Shown: piece after piece, positions 1 to 11,039 of the stretch
Position numbering within the stretch: position 1 is the first letter of the stretch
Layout: every line of letters begins with the position of its first letter
Source of the DNA: Lolium rigidum
Lineage: Eukaryota > Streptophyta > Magnoliopsida > Poales > Poaceae
DNA: 64,000 nucleotides
Reading direction: 5' to 3'
NCBI RefSeq assembly: GCF_022539505.1
Contig: NC_061513.1
Location: 174,808,017 to 174,872,016 of the forward strand
The notes under the pieces: generated by a model
The model's input: only the letters and a program-made list of their open reading frames with translations
Told to the model about the DNA's origin: nothing
Databases searched by the model: none
Made by a program: the position numbers and the translations under genes

Positions 1-754
1 AGCAACAAAAAAAAAAAAAGACCCATGAGCACTAGCACCAAAGGCGTATTCTTATAAAATTATAGAAGAAGCCAAATGAGCTTTGGAATGGAGGTAGAGT
101 ATATTTTTGTATTGTATTACAGAAAATTATATTATGTCAAGTTTAACTAAATTTTTACCAAAAATCGTTAACATGCAAAATATAAAATCAATATCATTAA
201 ATAGATAATAAAATATATTTTATATGGTATCTACATATTTTTTGATAGATTCTTCTAAATATTTAGTTAAACTTTAGTTGGTTTGACTTTTCAAAAAATA
301 TAAACCTTCTTAAAAAAGTTAAATCAAATAAAGTTTGACCAATTTTTTTTGAAAAATATATTTATTTTGTAGATACCATAGAAAAAATATATACTTGACT
401 ATTTACTTTGCAATGTGATGATGAACTTTATCTATTTATAATATTTTAAAAACTATATATTGTATTGTATTACATAAAATATACATGTATAAATATGATG
501 TATTCAGCAAAAAAGTTCAAACGCGTGGCGCACATATTAAAAAAGCATAATGGCCCATAAGGACTGACGCGCAGCCGCTATTAGAAAATAACCTGTGGTA
601 CAGAAATATGGTGCACCACTATCATACCCATGGCGCACCAGGCTTGTGCACCATGGGTAAAAACTACTATTGGTGTGATAGTAGAAGCGCACGGCCATGC
701 GCCACGAGAGCAGCTAAACCTGGTGTGCCACGAGTAAGCCTTTTTCTAGTAGTG
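1..754. mobile_element. Terminal part of a CACTA DNA transposon, left side outside the window
   Basis: The segment ends at 741-754 in TTTTTCTAGTAGTG, the reverse complement of the typical CACTA terminus CACTACTAGAAAAA. Inside it lie degenerate short subterminal repeats of the type TGGTGCACCA / TGGCGCACCA around 600-730, as expected for CACTA ends. The rest is AT-rich with no coding potential. The other terminus lies beyond position 1, so neither the length nor the target duplication can be checked. Confidence 0.75.
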
Positions 755-1531
755 TACTTTATTTGAAAATCCACTTGTATATCGGGTACCCCACCCCGCC
801 TGCCACCGGTGAGAGCGACCGGAGGGGGGAACCAACCTGTGGAGAAGATGGAGGTGGAGGCGGAGATGGAGATGGTGCTAAGTTTCGTAGGAGGCGGCGA
901 TAGATTTATTTTCGGTACCCTATCTAACAGATATACCAGGAGAGCATGCATTCAAGACAAGGTGGGGGGAACCGGTACGTGAGGCCTAGGGGAGAGGCGG
1001 TCTGGAGACTTCCGTAATACCCATCTAGGGTTTTGTCCCTCTCGTCGGTGCCACTGCCAGTCCGTTCCACCTCCGATGGCTTTGGGGCCTTGGAGGTGTG
1101 GCGTACCATGGCCCCTCACCGGCGTGAGGGTTTCCATTTTTATGTATAGGTTGTTGTTCAGTGTCTTCTTCGAGATGGTGAGGCGGCGGCTGCATCCTTA
1201 AGTTAGAATAAAATCTTTCCCACCCTATCATCGCTCCGGGGGTGCGTCTAGCGCTAGCAGAGGGCACATGGAGTGGTGTGTTCAACGAATCTCCTGGGAT
1301 TCCGTCGGTTTTCGTGTTTGTTAGTGTGGTTTCAGGTCAATCTCTTCCGATCTATGGTCGTTATCATAGGTGTTGGTCCATTGGAGGCTTATCACGACTA
1401 CTTCCCATATATATACTATAACAAGCTCTACTATGACAAGCTTTGTCTAGCTCTGTGATGGATGAGCCCCACCCACTCGCATTAATGTATGTCGGACTCG
1501 CTAGGTGATCCAATGAACTTTTGTAGTTTCT
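755..1531. other. Unassigned GC-rich stretch
   Basis: No credible gene is seen. Open frames are short and lack conserved motifs. The style (GC-rich, 'cctcaccggcgtgaggg') resembles non-LTR retroposon debris common in grasses, but no boundaries were found. Confidence 0.4.
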
Positions 1532-1546
1532 ATTACTGAGGCTATT

Positions 1547-2844
1547 ATGGGAACAAATTTGACGTGGAAACCGTTTCACCCTCCTCACGTCGCTCCCTCC
1601 TGGGGACCGAGGGGGAGAAATCCTAGCCCCACACCACCGTTGCTCCCCTCCCAGCTGCCCTCCTCGTCGTCTCCCCAGAGACGCCGCTGAGCTAAGCTCG
1701 CGTCGCCAGTGAAGGGGCGGTGGGGATCCGAGCTCTCGGCCCCCGCGCGGTGTAGGTGGAGGATCTCAGCGCCGGGATCGTCCTGACCGATGAGGCGGCG
1801 TTATGGACTCCTCTTGCTCAGACGGCTGGTGGCCTGAGGTAAGGGAGGCTTCTCCGGGTTTCTTCTTCGGTGGGAGCTCGTGAAGCTAGGGCAGTGGCCC
1901 TAAGCTGGTGGGCGGCGTCGACTCTCTGGCAGGGTGGCACTCGCGTGGATGCTGGATGTCGTGCTCGGCTGCGTGGGCAGCGGCTCGGTGGTAGGTGGTG
2001 GTCTAGCGTGTTGATCTCTTCAGCGTCGCGCGCGCTAGATCTGAAGGACATCCTTCTTCCTGCCGGATTTGTGGTCACACTTGGTCACCGGAGCTTGGCT
2101 GGGTGAGTCATGATGGTGGTGACGCATGCAGCCATCACTCCCTCGCTGGAGGCGTCATCGAGGTTTTTCCCCTTCATCCTACCAATCCCTTCTGCCCCGG
2201 TGAAAACCCAATTCCCCTCGGAATTGGTGGCGTCTACGCCTCCGACGTGTTGTCCTTCTTGACGGCACCATTTTGGATAAATGGGGCAGTGTTGTGATGG
2301 TCCATCTCGATTGGAGGCAGTGGCGGGTTTCCTCTATAGCATTTTTCTTCGGTTCTCCGGCGAAGGCGCCTTTTCTTAGAGCTGATGTTCCTTCGTGGCA
2401 CCTTCAGCTTGCGTTAGGTTGGGCGATTTATCATGTACGGTGGTGGAGTTGGTCTCTGGTGTTCTTGGTGGCCAGTCACAGCCTCTACTCTTTGGTCTAA
2501 ATGTCCCTGTCTTCGGTTTGAGCTCTAGGGTGAGCGACTCCGGCCGACGGTACGGCGCCCTTCGATCCAGGGCGAGGGAGCAGGGGCTTCCTTCGGCTTC
2601 GGAAACGGACCATGGCCTTTGGCCGTTTAATGCACACGCGGGATGGTTTCTCCTCGACGACGAACCCCTCCGAGAGTCAACTGTCGTCGCTTCAAGGATA
2701 GGGCTTTGCCTTGGTGGCTGAGGACTCCGACGAACAAGCTATGTGTCATGTTTTTGGTGTGTGCTTGCGTGTGTTGGTGTCTTGTAAGCTGTTCTCTCAG
2801 CATCCAGTAAAACTATGCCGTTCATGGCTTTATTAATTAAAGAA
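1547..2844 (+). mobile_element. LINE-like non-LTR retroposon, probably non-autonomous
   Basis: A GC-rich body ends with 'gttcatggctttattaattaaag', the kind of 3' end seen in grass LINE/SINE-like retroposons. It is bracketed by a 15-bp direct repeat with one mismatch: ATTACTGAGGCTATT at 1532-1546 and ATTACTGAGACTATT at 2845-2859. That fits a target-site duplication made by target-primed reverse transcription. No reverse transcriptase is encoded in it, so it is either non-autonomous or decayed. Family assignment is uncertain. Confidence 0.55.
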
Positions 2845-3096
2845 ATTACTGAGACTATTTTACTACTATTGATGATTAAATCGGTGGAATTTTGAAAAGA
2901 AAAGGATATACTGGGAGAGCACGAAGGAACGCCGACAGTATAATGGTAGGTGAGATTTGAGAGTTCACCGTCTATTTCATTTCATACCGAGCACACTTTC
3001 GTCTAGTGATTAGGGAGTATTTATCAGTAGCATGCAACTCGCGCGCGCACACACACAGCCGATTTCGTTCGGCCTATGGCCAACAGCACCACCGTG

Positions 3097-3657
3097 CTAC
3101 TCCTTGTCACCTATCTGAACTGTCGTAGGCATAGGTTCAGTAGAGGTGGCGTCCTGCTTCTCGTGGAAAGGGTGTTCCTCGGTTGCGGCGTCATCCTTGT
3201 TCGGCTCGGATGACGGGAAGATCGTCGGGCCTGACGCGGCGGACACGGTGCTGCCGGCACCGGCGCGGAGAGGCCTCGGCAGGGGCTTGGTCTTGCAGCC
3301 GTCGTAGCACGCGCCGAAGCAGGTTTCCACGGCCTTGGAATCTGCAACGAAAAATTACCACCACATCACATTTCAAATCCAATCCTATTCCCAAGTTGGT
3401 GCGCATGGATTACCTGTACCCAGATGGTTGCAAGCAGTCCTGGCGCAGGAGAGCTGGCATCCCATGTCGCTGCCGGCAGCGACAGCAGCCGCCGAGGGTT
3501 GCGGTTGCGGGGGGTCGCAGGTCTGGGCGCAGATGAAGTTGCAGTAGTCTTTCATGGACTGGTCGTTGGCGATGCAGTTCTTGAAGCAGTAGTCGAAGCA
3601 GTCAGCGCGCGCCACGCCGGCGAGGAGGAGGAGGAGCGGCGCCACGGCCGCTACCAT
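3097..3657 (-). CDS. Thionin-like cysteine-rich secreted protein (G1), two exons
   Basis: The proposed coding sequence has exon 1 at 3657-3414 and exon 2 at 3341-3097, separated by a 72-bp GT-AG intron of phase 1. The exons sum to 489 nt, giving 162 residues. The first 18 residues form a hydrophobic signal peptide (LLLLLAGVARA), so the product should enter the secretory pathway. Twelve cysteines form four modules: C20/24/28, C39/43/47, C67/71/76 and C89/93/97. A Pro/Ala-rich linker separates modules 2 and 3, and the tail after module 4 is polar and acidic. This C-x3-C-x3-C pattern is typical of plant thionin-like proteins; biochemical function is unknown. Translation is also open upstream of this Met, but those upstream residues come from the CACTA terminus that starts at 3675, 18 bp away. 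The native 5' UTR and promoter are therefore displaced, and G1 may be silent or driven by the transposon. Confidence 0.72.
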
Positions 3658-3788
3658 CAGCACCACAACGCTAGCACTACTACACGGTAGGGATTTAGGG
3701 GCACTTTGCCCTGGGGCACTTTTCAAAGTGCCCCTAAATACCCCCTTTTAGAGGCACTTTTGCCAAAATGCCTCTAATGCCCTACCTA

Positions 3789-4280
3789 TTGGGGCAGTTT
3801 TGAGAAGTGCCCCAATAGGTGATACCTATTGGGGCAGTTTTGAGAAGTGCCCCAATTGGTATACATCTATTGGGGCAGTTTTGAGAAGTGCCCCAATTGG
3901 TATACACCTATTGGGGCAGTTTGGACAAGTGCCCCAATAGGTATACACCTATTGGGGCAGTTTGGAGAAGTGCCCCAATTGGTATACACCTATTGGGGCA
4001 GTTTGGACAAGTGCCCCAATAGGTATACACCTATTGGGGCAGTTTGGAGAAGTGCCCCTATAGGTGTACACCTATTGGGGCAGTTTCGAGAAGTGCCCAT
4101 GTAGGTGTACACCTATTGGGGCAGTTTCGAGAACTGTAGATGTACACTTATTGAGCAGTTTGGAGAAGTGCCCATGTAGGTGTACACCTATTGGAACAGT
4201 TTGCAGGAGTGCCTCAATAATACACCTACAGAGCCCATTCGAAGAAGTGCTTCAATATGTAGCAATCTACTGAAGCACTT
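3789..4280. repeat. Left subterminal array of 40-41 bp palindromic units
   Basis: About a dozen units follow each other with a 40-41 bp period. Each has TTGGGGCAGTTT on one side and AGTGCCCCAA on the other, so every unit is itself an imperfect hairpin, linked by 'tatacaccta'. Units decay towards the interior (after about 4130). The array mirrors the one near the right end. Confidence 0.92.
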
Positions 4281-5733
4281 TGACAAGAGTCCTAATTGGT
4301 GCCCGAGGTTCAAGTTAAATTGAAGTTCAATTTAAATTGTGTCTACTGAAACAATAATAGTGTTCAGTTATAAATAATATGATTGCCTACTAAACAATAA
4401 CAATAGAATGATTGCCTACTAAACAACATGGCACAAGTAACAAAATTCTCAAAAATTGGAAGGCTTGTATTTTTAAAATCCATTCTGCATAAAAAGAAGT
4501 TTACCTTTCTAAGAAGGTCCAAAATATCAAGGAAAGCACAGCCAAAAAAAACACCAGGGGATGTACATAGAACTAGGTATATAGGCGAGCTTCGCCTCGC
4601 TGTCTGCATCCTGGCTTCATATGGTTAGCGACATAGTAGATTTACTTGTGTTTCCTTATTCTTCTTCTTATAATAATAATACACTAATAAGAAGGAACTT
4701 CTAGCTATCATTCTTTTGATTGCAAGTTCCCACGAAATCTCCATAAAAGGTTACGTCACGTAAATTCGTAAATCCGTATCATCTAGTTTTGTCACCACAA
4801 AGAACACTGTAGCAGAAAACACAACTCCATTTCGTACATGTTATAGTCAAGGAGGAGCATATTTTATCCATATTTGTACCATATATATAGCTTCAACATA
4901 ACAGGTTCAACCTGCAGACACTGGTGTGAATAGGGTAGACAACATCATGACCTCAATTTCACCTCTTAGTCCGCAACAAATAAAAAGTTTGTCGCTGTTG
5001 ATACATTTATTCATAGGCTGGCCTAAAAAAAAGGCAAATAGGATACAATCAAAATGGATGTAGTCCAGCAACCATAATGTCTCGGCATGAAACATATGGT
5101 CGACCTCTTTGTGCATTGTCAAACAAATTTTCTTCAATGCCGGCAACCAACAACCATCTACGAAATGTGAGGCAACAATAAATCAACGCCCGAGGCACTG
5201 CATTCTTTGGAAAATTGGTTAGATGGCATCAACTATATCCCCGGCCTTCTCACTGCCCGTAGATTCTATGGAGAGTCTTCCTCAATTGAACATTATAAGT
5301 CACTGGGTTGAAAGGGCTCAACTAATAACCGTTTCCATACAAACCAGAATAGCAGGTGGAGTGTCTGATCCTGAAAGAAGAGCTGCATCAATCCCAGGTG
5401 ACTCGACCCCCTTGTCGCCACTTCCTTGCCTGGCTTTAGCAAACAATAGGTGAGTATTACACAATGCAAACAGAAAAGCATGTAATAACCCTGAACCATG
5501 TTTTGCCGGCATATGATCCAGATGATGCAAAGGCAAAAATAATGTAGCCTTATTGGTAAAACCGAAGGACTTGGAAAGGGACGTCTTTTCTAAGAATTAC
5601 TACTATGAAATGGTGACACCCATGAACTAATTCCTCCAAACCAAAATAGAGATTTCTGTAGGCTCGATAGACAGCACATATGGGTTTCAGTCACCGGAAC
5701 ATTAACACTTTTACTGATTTCAGTCTTGGCCTA

Positions 5734-5798
5734 CTCCCTCTGTACCGATTTATAAGACGTTTTACCACACTGTACCGTCTTATAATTCTGTACAGAGG
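5734..5798. mobile_element. Short Stowaway (Tc1/mariner) MITE
   Basis: It starts CTCCCTCTGTACCG and ends with the inverted CTGTACAGAGG, flanked by the TA dinucleotide on both sides. At 65 bp it is shorter than usual, so it is probably an internally deleted copy. Confidence 0.75.
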
Positions 5799-6270
5799 TA
5801 ATATATCACAAAATAAAACCACCTCAACAACAAAGCTTTCTCCTGCTGCAATATAATAATTATCTGAAGTAAACTAAAAATCCTATTAACTAGGCTCGTG
5901 GTTTAGTTTGAGCATGCTCCTTGGAATACCTCTAAACAGTATCTTCTAGAATTAACTTCCAAGTACAACCATCACATGAAAGAAAACACCAGTTCTGGTT
6001 GCGCTGCAAGTCATCAATCTTAGTTTTGCATACGAGCAGTTTACACTGTGAAACACAATGCAATGTCCTATTTAAAGGTAAACCGTCGAGTAAACAACAA
6101 ATACTTACCAATCCTATATGTAGATTCATAACACGCAACTCTTATATAGTGGTCATCTCAACTCCATTTGATTTCTCACAGATAAGCTCAAAAAGGCACA
6201 AATATCCATGTGGCCTATACACCACATCATCGCTATATTAAATAGGTAAAGAACATACACATAGGAGAAC

Positions 6271-6680
6271 ATATCTAGTGATACCACACCTTATTTGATA
6301 CCATGATACCACTCTTTAAAAATTAAATTGTAAATGTCAAAAAAATTGGAACTAAAATTTTGTGTGTTCACAAGATGTGTGTTTACATACCTTGTAACTT
6401 TCATAAACAAATTCGAATTATCCTTAGAGAAACAAAAAAGAGAAATCCAGCATGAATAGTGTCACATAAAGACAAAAACACAAAATGCCACTATTCACAC
6501 AACATTTGTCTTTTTTCTTTCTCTTTGTGTATTTTAAATTTGGATCTGAAAATTTTAGACAATGTAAACACACATCTTGTGAACAGCCACAAATTTATTG
6601 TAAATTTTTTTGTCACTTAAAAATTTAAATTTTGTAAAGTGATATCATGGTATCATGTGAGGTGTGGTATCACTAGATAT
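6271..6680. mobile_element. About 410-bp MITE with long terminal inverted repeats
   Basis: The left arm ATATCTAGTGATACCACACC and the right arm GGTGTGGTATCACTAGATAT are inverted copies. Similarity continues inward (TGATACCATGATACCACT against AGTGATATCATGGTATCA). The interior is AT-rich and non-coding. The superfamily is unclear because the outer bases are themselves palindromic and hide the target duplication. Confidence 0.7.
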
Positions 6681-8987
6681 TTTCCCATACACATAGATCA
6701 CCATATGGCATGCCAAGCTGCAGATTACCTTTCACGCAAAGCAATCTCCAAAAATATTTGTATGCGACTCCAGACCGGTAGCTTGCTGAGAGACTTAGAA
6801 CCGCTTGGGCGACCTTAAACATCAATTGGTGACAACAGACCATATAGATTCCAATATACCAATAGCATCTGCACAGAAACGGAAGAGTGGACATTCAGGT
6901 AAAAACACTGCATAGAAGGAGGCATAAAACTTGCGAAGTTTCAGGCATTTTTCTGTATTTACCGGAAAGGTAAGTCCTGGCATTAACGTTACCAAGTATA
7001 CTTTGGTGAGTTAATCATGCAAGCATAGCGAGGCAAACTCTGACGTACATGATTGATCATGGTAATGGTTGTCCACTTCGTAAGCCAATGCACAAACATA
7101 TGGTCGAAGACACGGAACAGAACTCTTTCGGGCTTAATCTCCAAAATCCTAAGGAGTAATTGTGTACTTCTAAAATCTCCACATTAAATATCTCCAGTTG
7201 TCCTTTAGATATGTTTTTTTGCATGGACAAATCCTAATATTAAGAAATTCATTGGAAGGCATGAGAAAGTGCGACAGGTCTGACACCCCAAGAAAAATTA
7301 AAAGAATGGCACTTGCACAAGCACACAAAAGAAGCAAATTTATAACTGGGATCCTGAGGTGGAACCGTGGAAGCAACAAACTGAGATCTTCTACCTTTTC
7401 AACGGATGTTCATTAAATATACCCAATCCAAAAGAACAGCAAGTCTCGGGATTTATAGTATGAACTGTCGATCTCCAACCTTTTCAGCTCGTCTTCATTA
7501 CATTCAGTCAATCGAAAAAGAACAGTTAGGTTTCGGGATTTATGTTGTAGTAAAAGAATAGATGATCTGTCAATGGACTATGCATATGTCTGGCAGGGAG
7601 CACAACTCTCCTCTTCATGCATGTTTCAAGGTCTCTAATGAGCCAGGATCTAAACAACACCATACTATGTTTTATAGAATAGCAAGTACATATTTGCATC
7701 AAGAGGAACAAAAGTTAGAATGAGAGACACAAACAAACATATTTGAAATGGGACACCCAGATCATGCATAACTTACATTTGGAAACATCAATTAGAACAC
7801 TCTGCCAACAGTACATTTTAACTGTATAAAGACTGCACACTTGATTAACTTGAAAATATTATTGTTTCACCTCTGACCTGTTAAGAAACTCAAATAAAAA
7901 TTGTGGGCATAATCTGAACCATGAGACTCCAACAACGAAGACCACTAAGGTATTTCATAGATAATCAGATTATTTCAATTTTATGATTTTCATATGCTTC
8001 TTGATAGAGGATTGAGCCGAGAAGGTCAATTTTTCTTTTGCATTATACTCAGTACTCACATATGTAATATTCTTCTAAATAAATTTAGAATTTAGAATTT
8101 TATCTCAGTCATCTGCAAACAATTCTCTGAGCACCAACTTGGATCAAAGCATGGTACTTGATGGGGGTGAGAGACGGCACATTCCTAAGTCACTATGGAT
8201 GGAGTGGGCTCCGAAATTTGTACATGTCCTGGTGACAGGTGATTTAGCCGAGCATGTGTCGTAATGGAATTGCTACAGTTCCATTTTTTCTGATAATAGC
8301 ATAGCATAGGATGTGCCAAGAGTACCAATACGGCTGCAATTATTCTGATACCTGTTCTTCTAAACATTTAGATTTAAATTATTCTGATCATCTCAACTTT
8401 CTAATATCTGAAGCAATACATATGGTCACCAAGATAAAACCGCCAGGAAGCTTAGAATTTTGAAATAGAGCATCTGTCGCTGGAATGTACATACCTGCTC
8501 AGAACATTCTGTATTTCTTCTTGATCATGCTCGATGGTCCTGAGACATTGAATAAGTGTCATGCATACCCATTGTGGCATGGCTTCCGTACGACAACGAA
8601 CATGGTTTGCCCCCATGGATTCTGCATCTGGCGGCCATGACAGCGGACCTAGATAAGGAGGGTGTCAGAACACTGCCATGAGATGCAACCGTTGACATTT
8701 CCATCACCTCATACCCATCATTTGCGGACGAGCGGTATATGAAACATATAAAAGTAGGGCGAGGTAAAGATTATACAAAGAAATAATGAACACTACATAA
8801 AGTTTAAAGCTGCCATTTATTTCCTTCTAACCTTTCTATCGACAAGGAAATTCACTTTTAACTGAATCATTCAGCCTGTTCTCTCCTCACAGTAAGAATG
8901 ATATGCTACACTATAAGGATGAACATGTTGCAGTAAGAATGATATGCTACATTATCAAAGCAGATGGCAGGTTTCCGCCAGACCTAC

Positions 8988-9080
8988 CGCTTGCACTCCC
9001 TCATCTTCCCAGTGAGCTCCTGCAGCTGCTTGGACTGCCTGTTAGAGTCCTTGATCTTGTCAATCTTCTGGAACCCATTC
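8988..9080 (-). pseudogene. Captured exon resembling a novel plant SNARE (NPSN11/13 type)
   Basis: A 93-bp exon-like segment is bounded by an acceptor (TTTGCTGCAG before 9080) and a donor (CG|GTAGGT at 8988/8987). It encodes NGFQKIDKIKDSNRQSKQLQ followed by ELTGKMRECKR. This matches the N-terminal heparan-rich Qb-SNARE region of novel plant SNAREs as I know that family; those proteins act in vesicle fusion. No other NPSN exon was recognised nearby, so this is a transduplicated fragment inside the CACTA element and not a working gene. Confidence 0.62.
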
Positions 9081-9378
9081 CTGCAGCAAACAAAAAAAAA
9101 TCCCCCGTAAGAATCAGTCAACCAGAAAGGAAGCAACCAGGCATAGTTTGAGCACGAGTTGGCTAAATCTGATGCCAGCAGGAAGTCCGCAGTCGAGCAG
9201 TTAACTTTTGCTAGCACAACTACAGGATGAAATTGAGACCAAATTTTTTGAAGGAACAACAGCATAAGGGGAAAATGTTCAACCAAGTTCTTGACTACTC
9301 CTTGTGCCAACACCTAAGCGACGACATAATCCCGACCCTCAAGAGACGAACAAAGAACAAGTTAACAGGACTATTTAC

Positions 9379-9571
9379 CATAGCAATGGCTAGCCCCGGA
9401 GCACTGGCTACCTCCTGGGACAGCGACGTCTCTCTCGTCGCCGAGGCCCTGCGTGGAACAGGGCGTAGCCTGGCATTTCTTGATCATTTATTTGAGGCGC
9501 TCCAGCCCCAGAGCAGGAAGATCTTCCTCCATGCCAGTCATATGCTTCTGGTACTCCTTGGCGAACTTCAT
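9379..9571 (-). pseudogene. Captured first exon of an SPX-domain protein (NLA/BAH1-like)
   Basis: Starting at an ATG at 9571, the minus strand reads MKFAKEYQKHMTGMEEDLPA then LGLERLK, a stop (TAA), and MIKKCQ. This is the start of an SPX domain of the SPX-RING (NLA/BAH1-like) type, whose intact members are E3 ubiquitin ligases in phosphate/nitrate signalling. A stop occurs after about 27 codons, in the LKRLKK-like helix. A possible donor follows (ATG|GTAAAT at 9379/9378). The rest of the SPX and the RING are absent, so this is a captured, broken fragment. Confidence 0.62.
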
Positions 9572-9599
9572 GATTAGATCCCAAGACAAAAATACAACG

Positions 9600-10794
9600 A
9601 GATCATGATTAATTGGCATGGTAAGTCTTCGAAGGAGAAGAGATTTGTTGCAAATAAAGTTGATTTTTCAGCGAGATGAACCAAAACTGATGCAATAGCT
9701 CAGGTTAACAACAACTCAGACAAAGGGACTGATAATAGCTTCAAGGTGCAAAATAAGATTCGATGCGACATCCAATATGCTTATGTTCCTTAAACTAGGT
9801 GGACAAAACTCCTGCCAGAGGTTCTAAATTATCAAGAATTTCACAAAATACAGAATCCAGAGGTCTATGTTCATTAAACCCAACCAAGAGGTTACAAATT
9901 GCAGCAACGGATTTTCATAGAGCAATGGCTGCTCACATAAATAGGGAATTCGTTGAGCCCTTATCTACCTTTAGTAATCACCTCATGACTGATAGTTCCA
10001 CATAAATAGGGAACTTGTGCAAGCTCATTAATTGATTCTCTAGTGAATGCTTTGCTTTTCTTAAGTTTCTATGGGTGTGTAGTATCTTGTTCATTCAGTG
10101 CAGTATAACATAATGATGAGCTCTCTGAATAAGTGCATCTACATGAACATATTGAAAGCAGGTGCGGACAGAAGTGCATGGGGGTAATAAATCAACAAGA
10201 TGATACCTTTATAAGGTCCAATTATTATCTATCTGAAACCTGAGGTTAAGTTCTTGATTTTTCACATATATTCTATACAAAGAAAGGAGCAAGTAATCAC
10301 AGCTGACAATAAAAGTTAATATCTATAGACGGTTAACATTTTATATCACCACTGGGATGAGAAGAACCTTCCCCAATTCAGATGGTTTAGCAGGCTTTCC
10401 CAATTTCCTCCTCTCTTTTCTTCACAGAAATGTGTCTTTTCTATTCAAGTATATTACAGGGTGACTGGAGTATAGGAAGAAACAAGCATCTTTCCAGATC
10501 ATTTTGTGTCTAGGAAGAAACAAACATCTTTCTCTGCAAGTATCAAACAACCTGGGTTCTATAATTGATGAAAGGGCCAGATTGCCACCGTTCCATAGCA
10601 GTACTTGCAATATGATGTGATTTAGCACTGGATAGTTCTAGAATTCAACAAATTCCCTACTCAAGTTCAGGTAAACTCAAGTTCAAAGTTCAGCTGAGTG
10701 TAGAAAGATAATGGCATGCAGCCTCATCACAATTCACCATTGCATCCGAACAGGAACCAGCAGGGGCTCTTAGCAGGTTAATTAGCAGGATTAC
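9600..10794. other. AT-rich CACTA interior, no gene recognised
   Basis: There are only short frames without family motifs. It may act as intron sequence if the three flanking captured fragments are ever transcribed together on the minus strand. Confidence 0.4.
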
Positions 10795-10992
10795 CGGGGA
10801 GCCTTGCTGTCGGCGGTGGTGTCATGCTCGTAGTAGCCGTACCCGAGGTGGGCGCCGCACTTGCAGCACAGCAACCACCACCACCCTACGTCCGCCTCAA
10901 ACACCACCACCCTCCACCGCCGCCTCGTCACGCCGGCCGCCATGTACAGCACCAGAGAGCTTAGCTTTAGGTCGTACCCGCACGCCTTGCAT
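10795..10992 (-). pseudogene. Captured exon with CxxC zinc-ribbon pattern (At4g08330-like)
   Basis: A 198-bp segment between an acceptor (CCCTGTGCAG before 10992) and a donor (CCCCG|GTAAT at 10795/10794) is open. It encodes CKACGYDLKLSS near the start and LLCCKCGAHLGYGYY near the end. Two CxxC knuckles with this spacing and 'CGYxLxLSS...LLCxKCGxxxG' wording resemble the small plant protein family represented by At4g08330, of unknown function. The middle is shortened compared with that family. It lies on the same strand as the SPX and NPSN fragments and upstream of them. Confidence 0.5.
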
Positions 10993-11039
10993 CTGCACAG
11001 GGAACGGAGGAGGTGAGATCGACGCACCTAGCAGAGACG

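Larger units (their letters stand above)
4281..8987. other. AT-rich interior of the CACTA element, no firm gene
   Basis: There is no extended conserved reading frame. Two MITEs are listed separately. A possible captured exon on the minus strand around 5335-5450 (protein with KARQGSGDKGVESPGIDAA) could not be identified. A 22-bp direct repeat, CAGTAAGAATGATATGCTAC..., occurs at about 8891 and 8932. Confidence 0.4.

Noticed and set aside
1818..2106. Overlapping plus and minus frames in the retroposon
   Set aside because: GC-rich, no motif in either frame; explained by the non-LTR retroposon body.
3183..3690. Plus-strand frames over G1
   Set aside because: Antisense shadows of the GC-rich G1 exons.
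3789..4280. Regular palindromic repeats reminiscent of a CRISPR array
   Set aside because: Units are contiguous without unique spacers, lie in mirror image at both ends of a CACTA element, and the genome is a plant.
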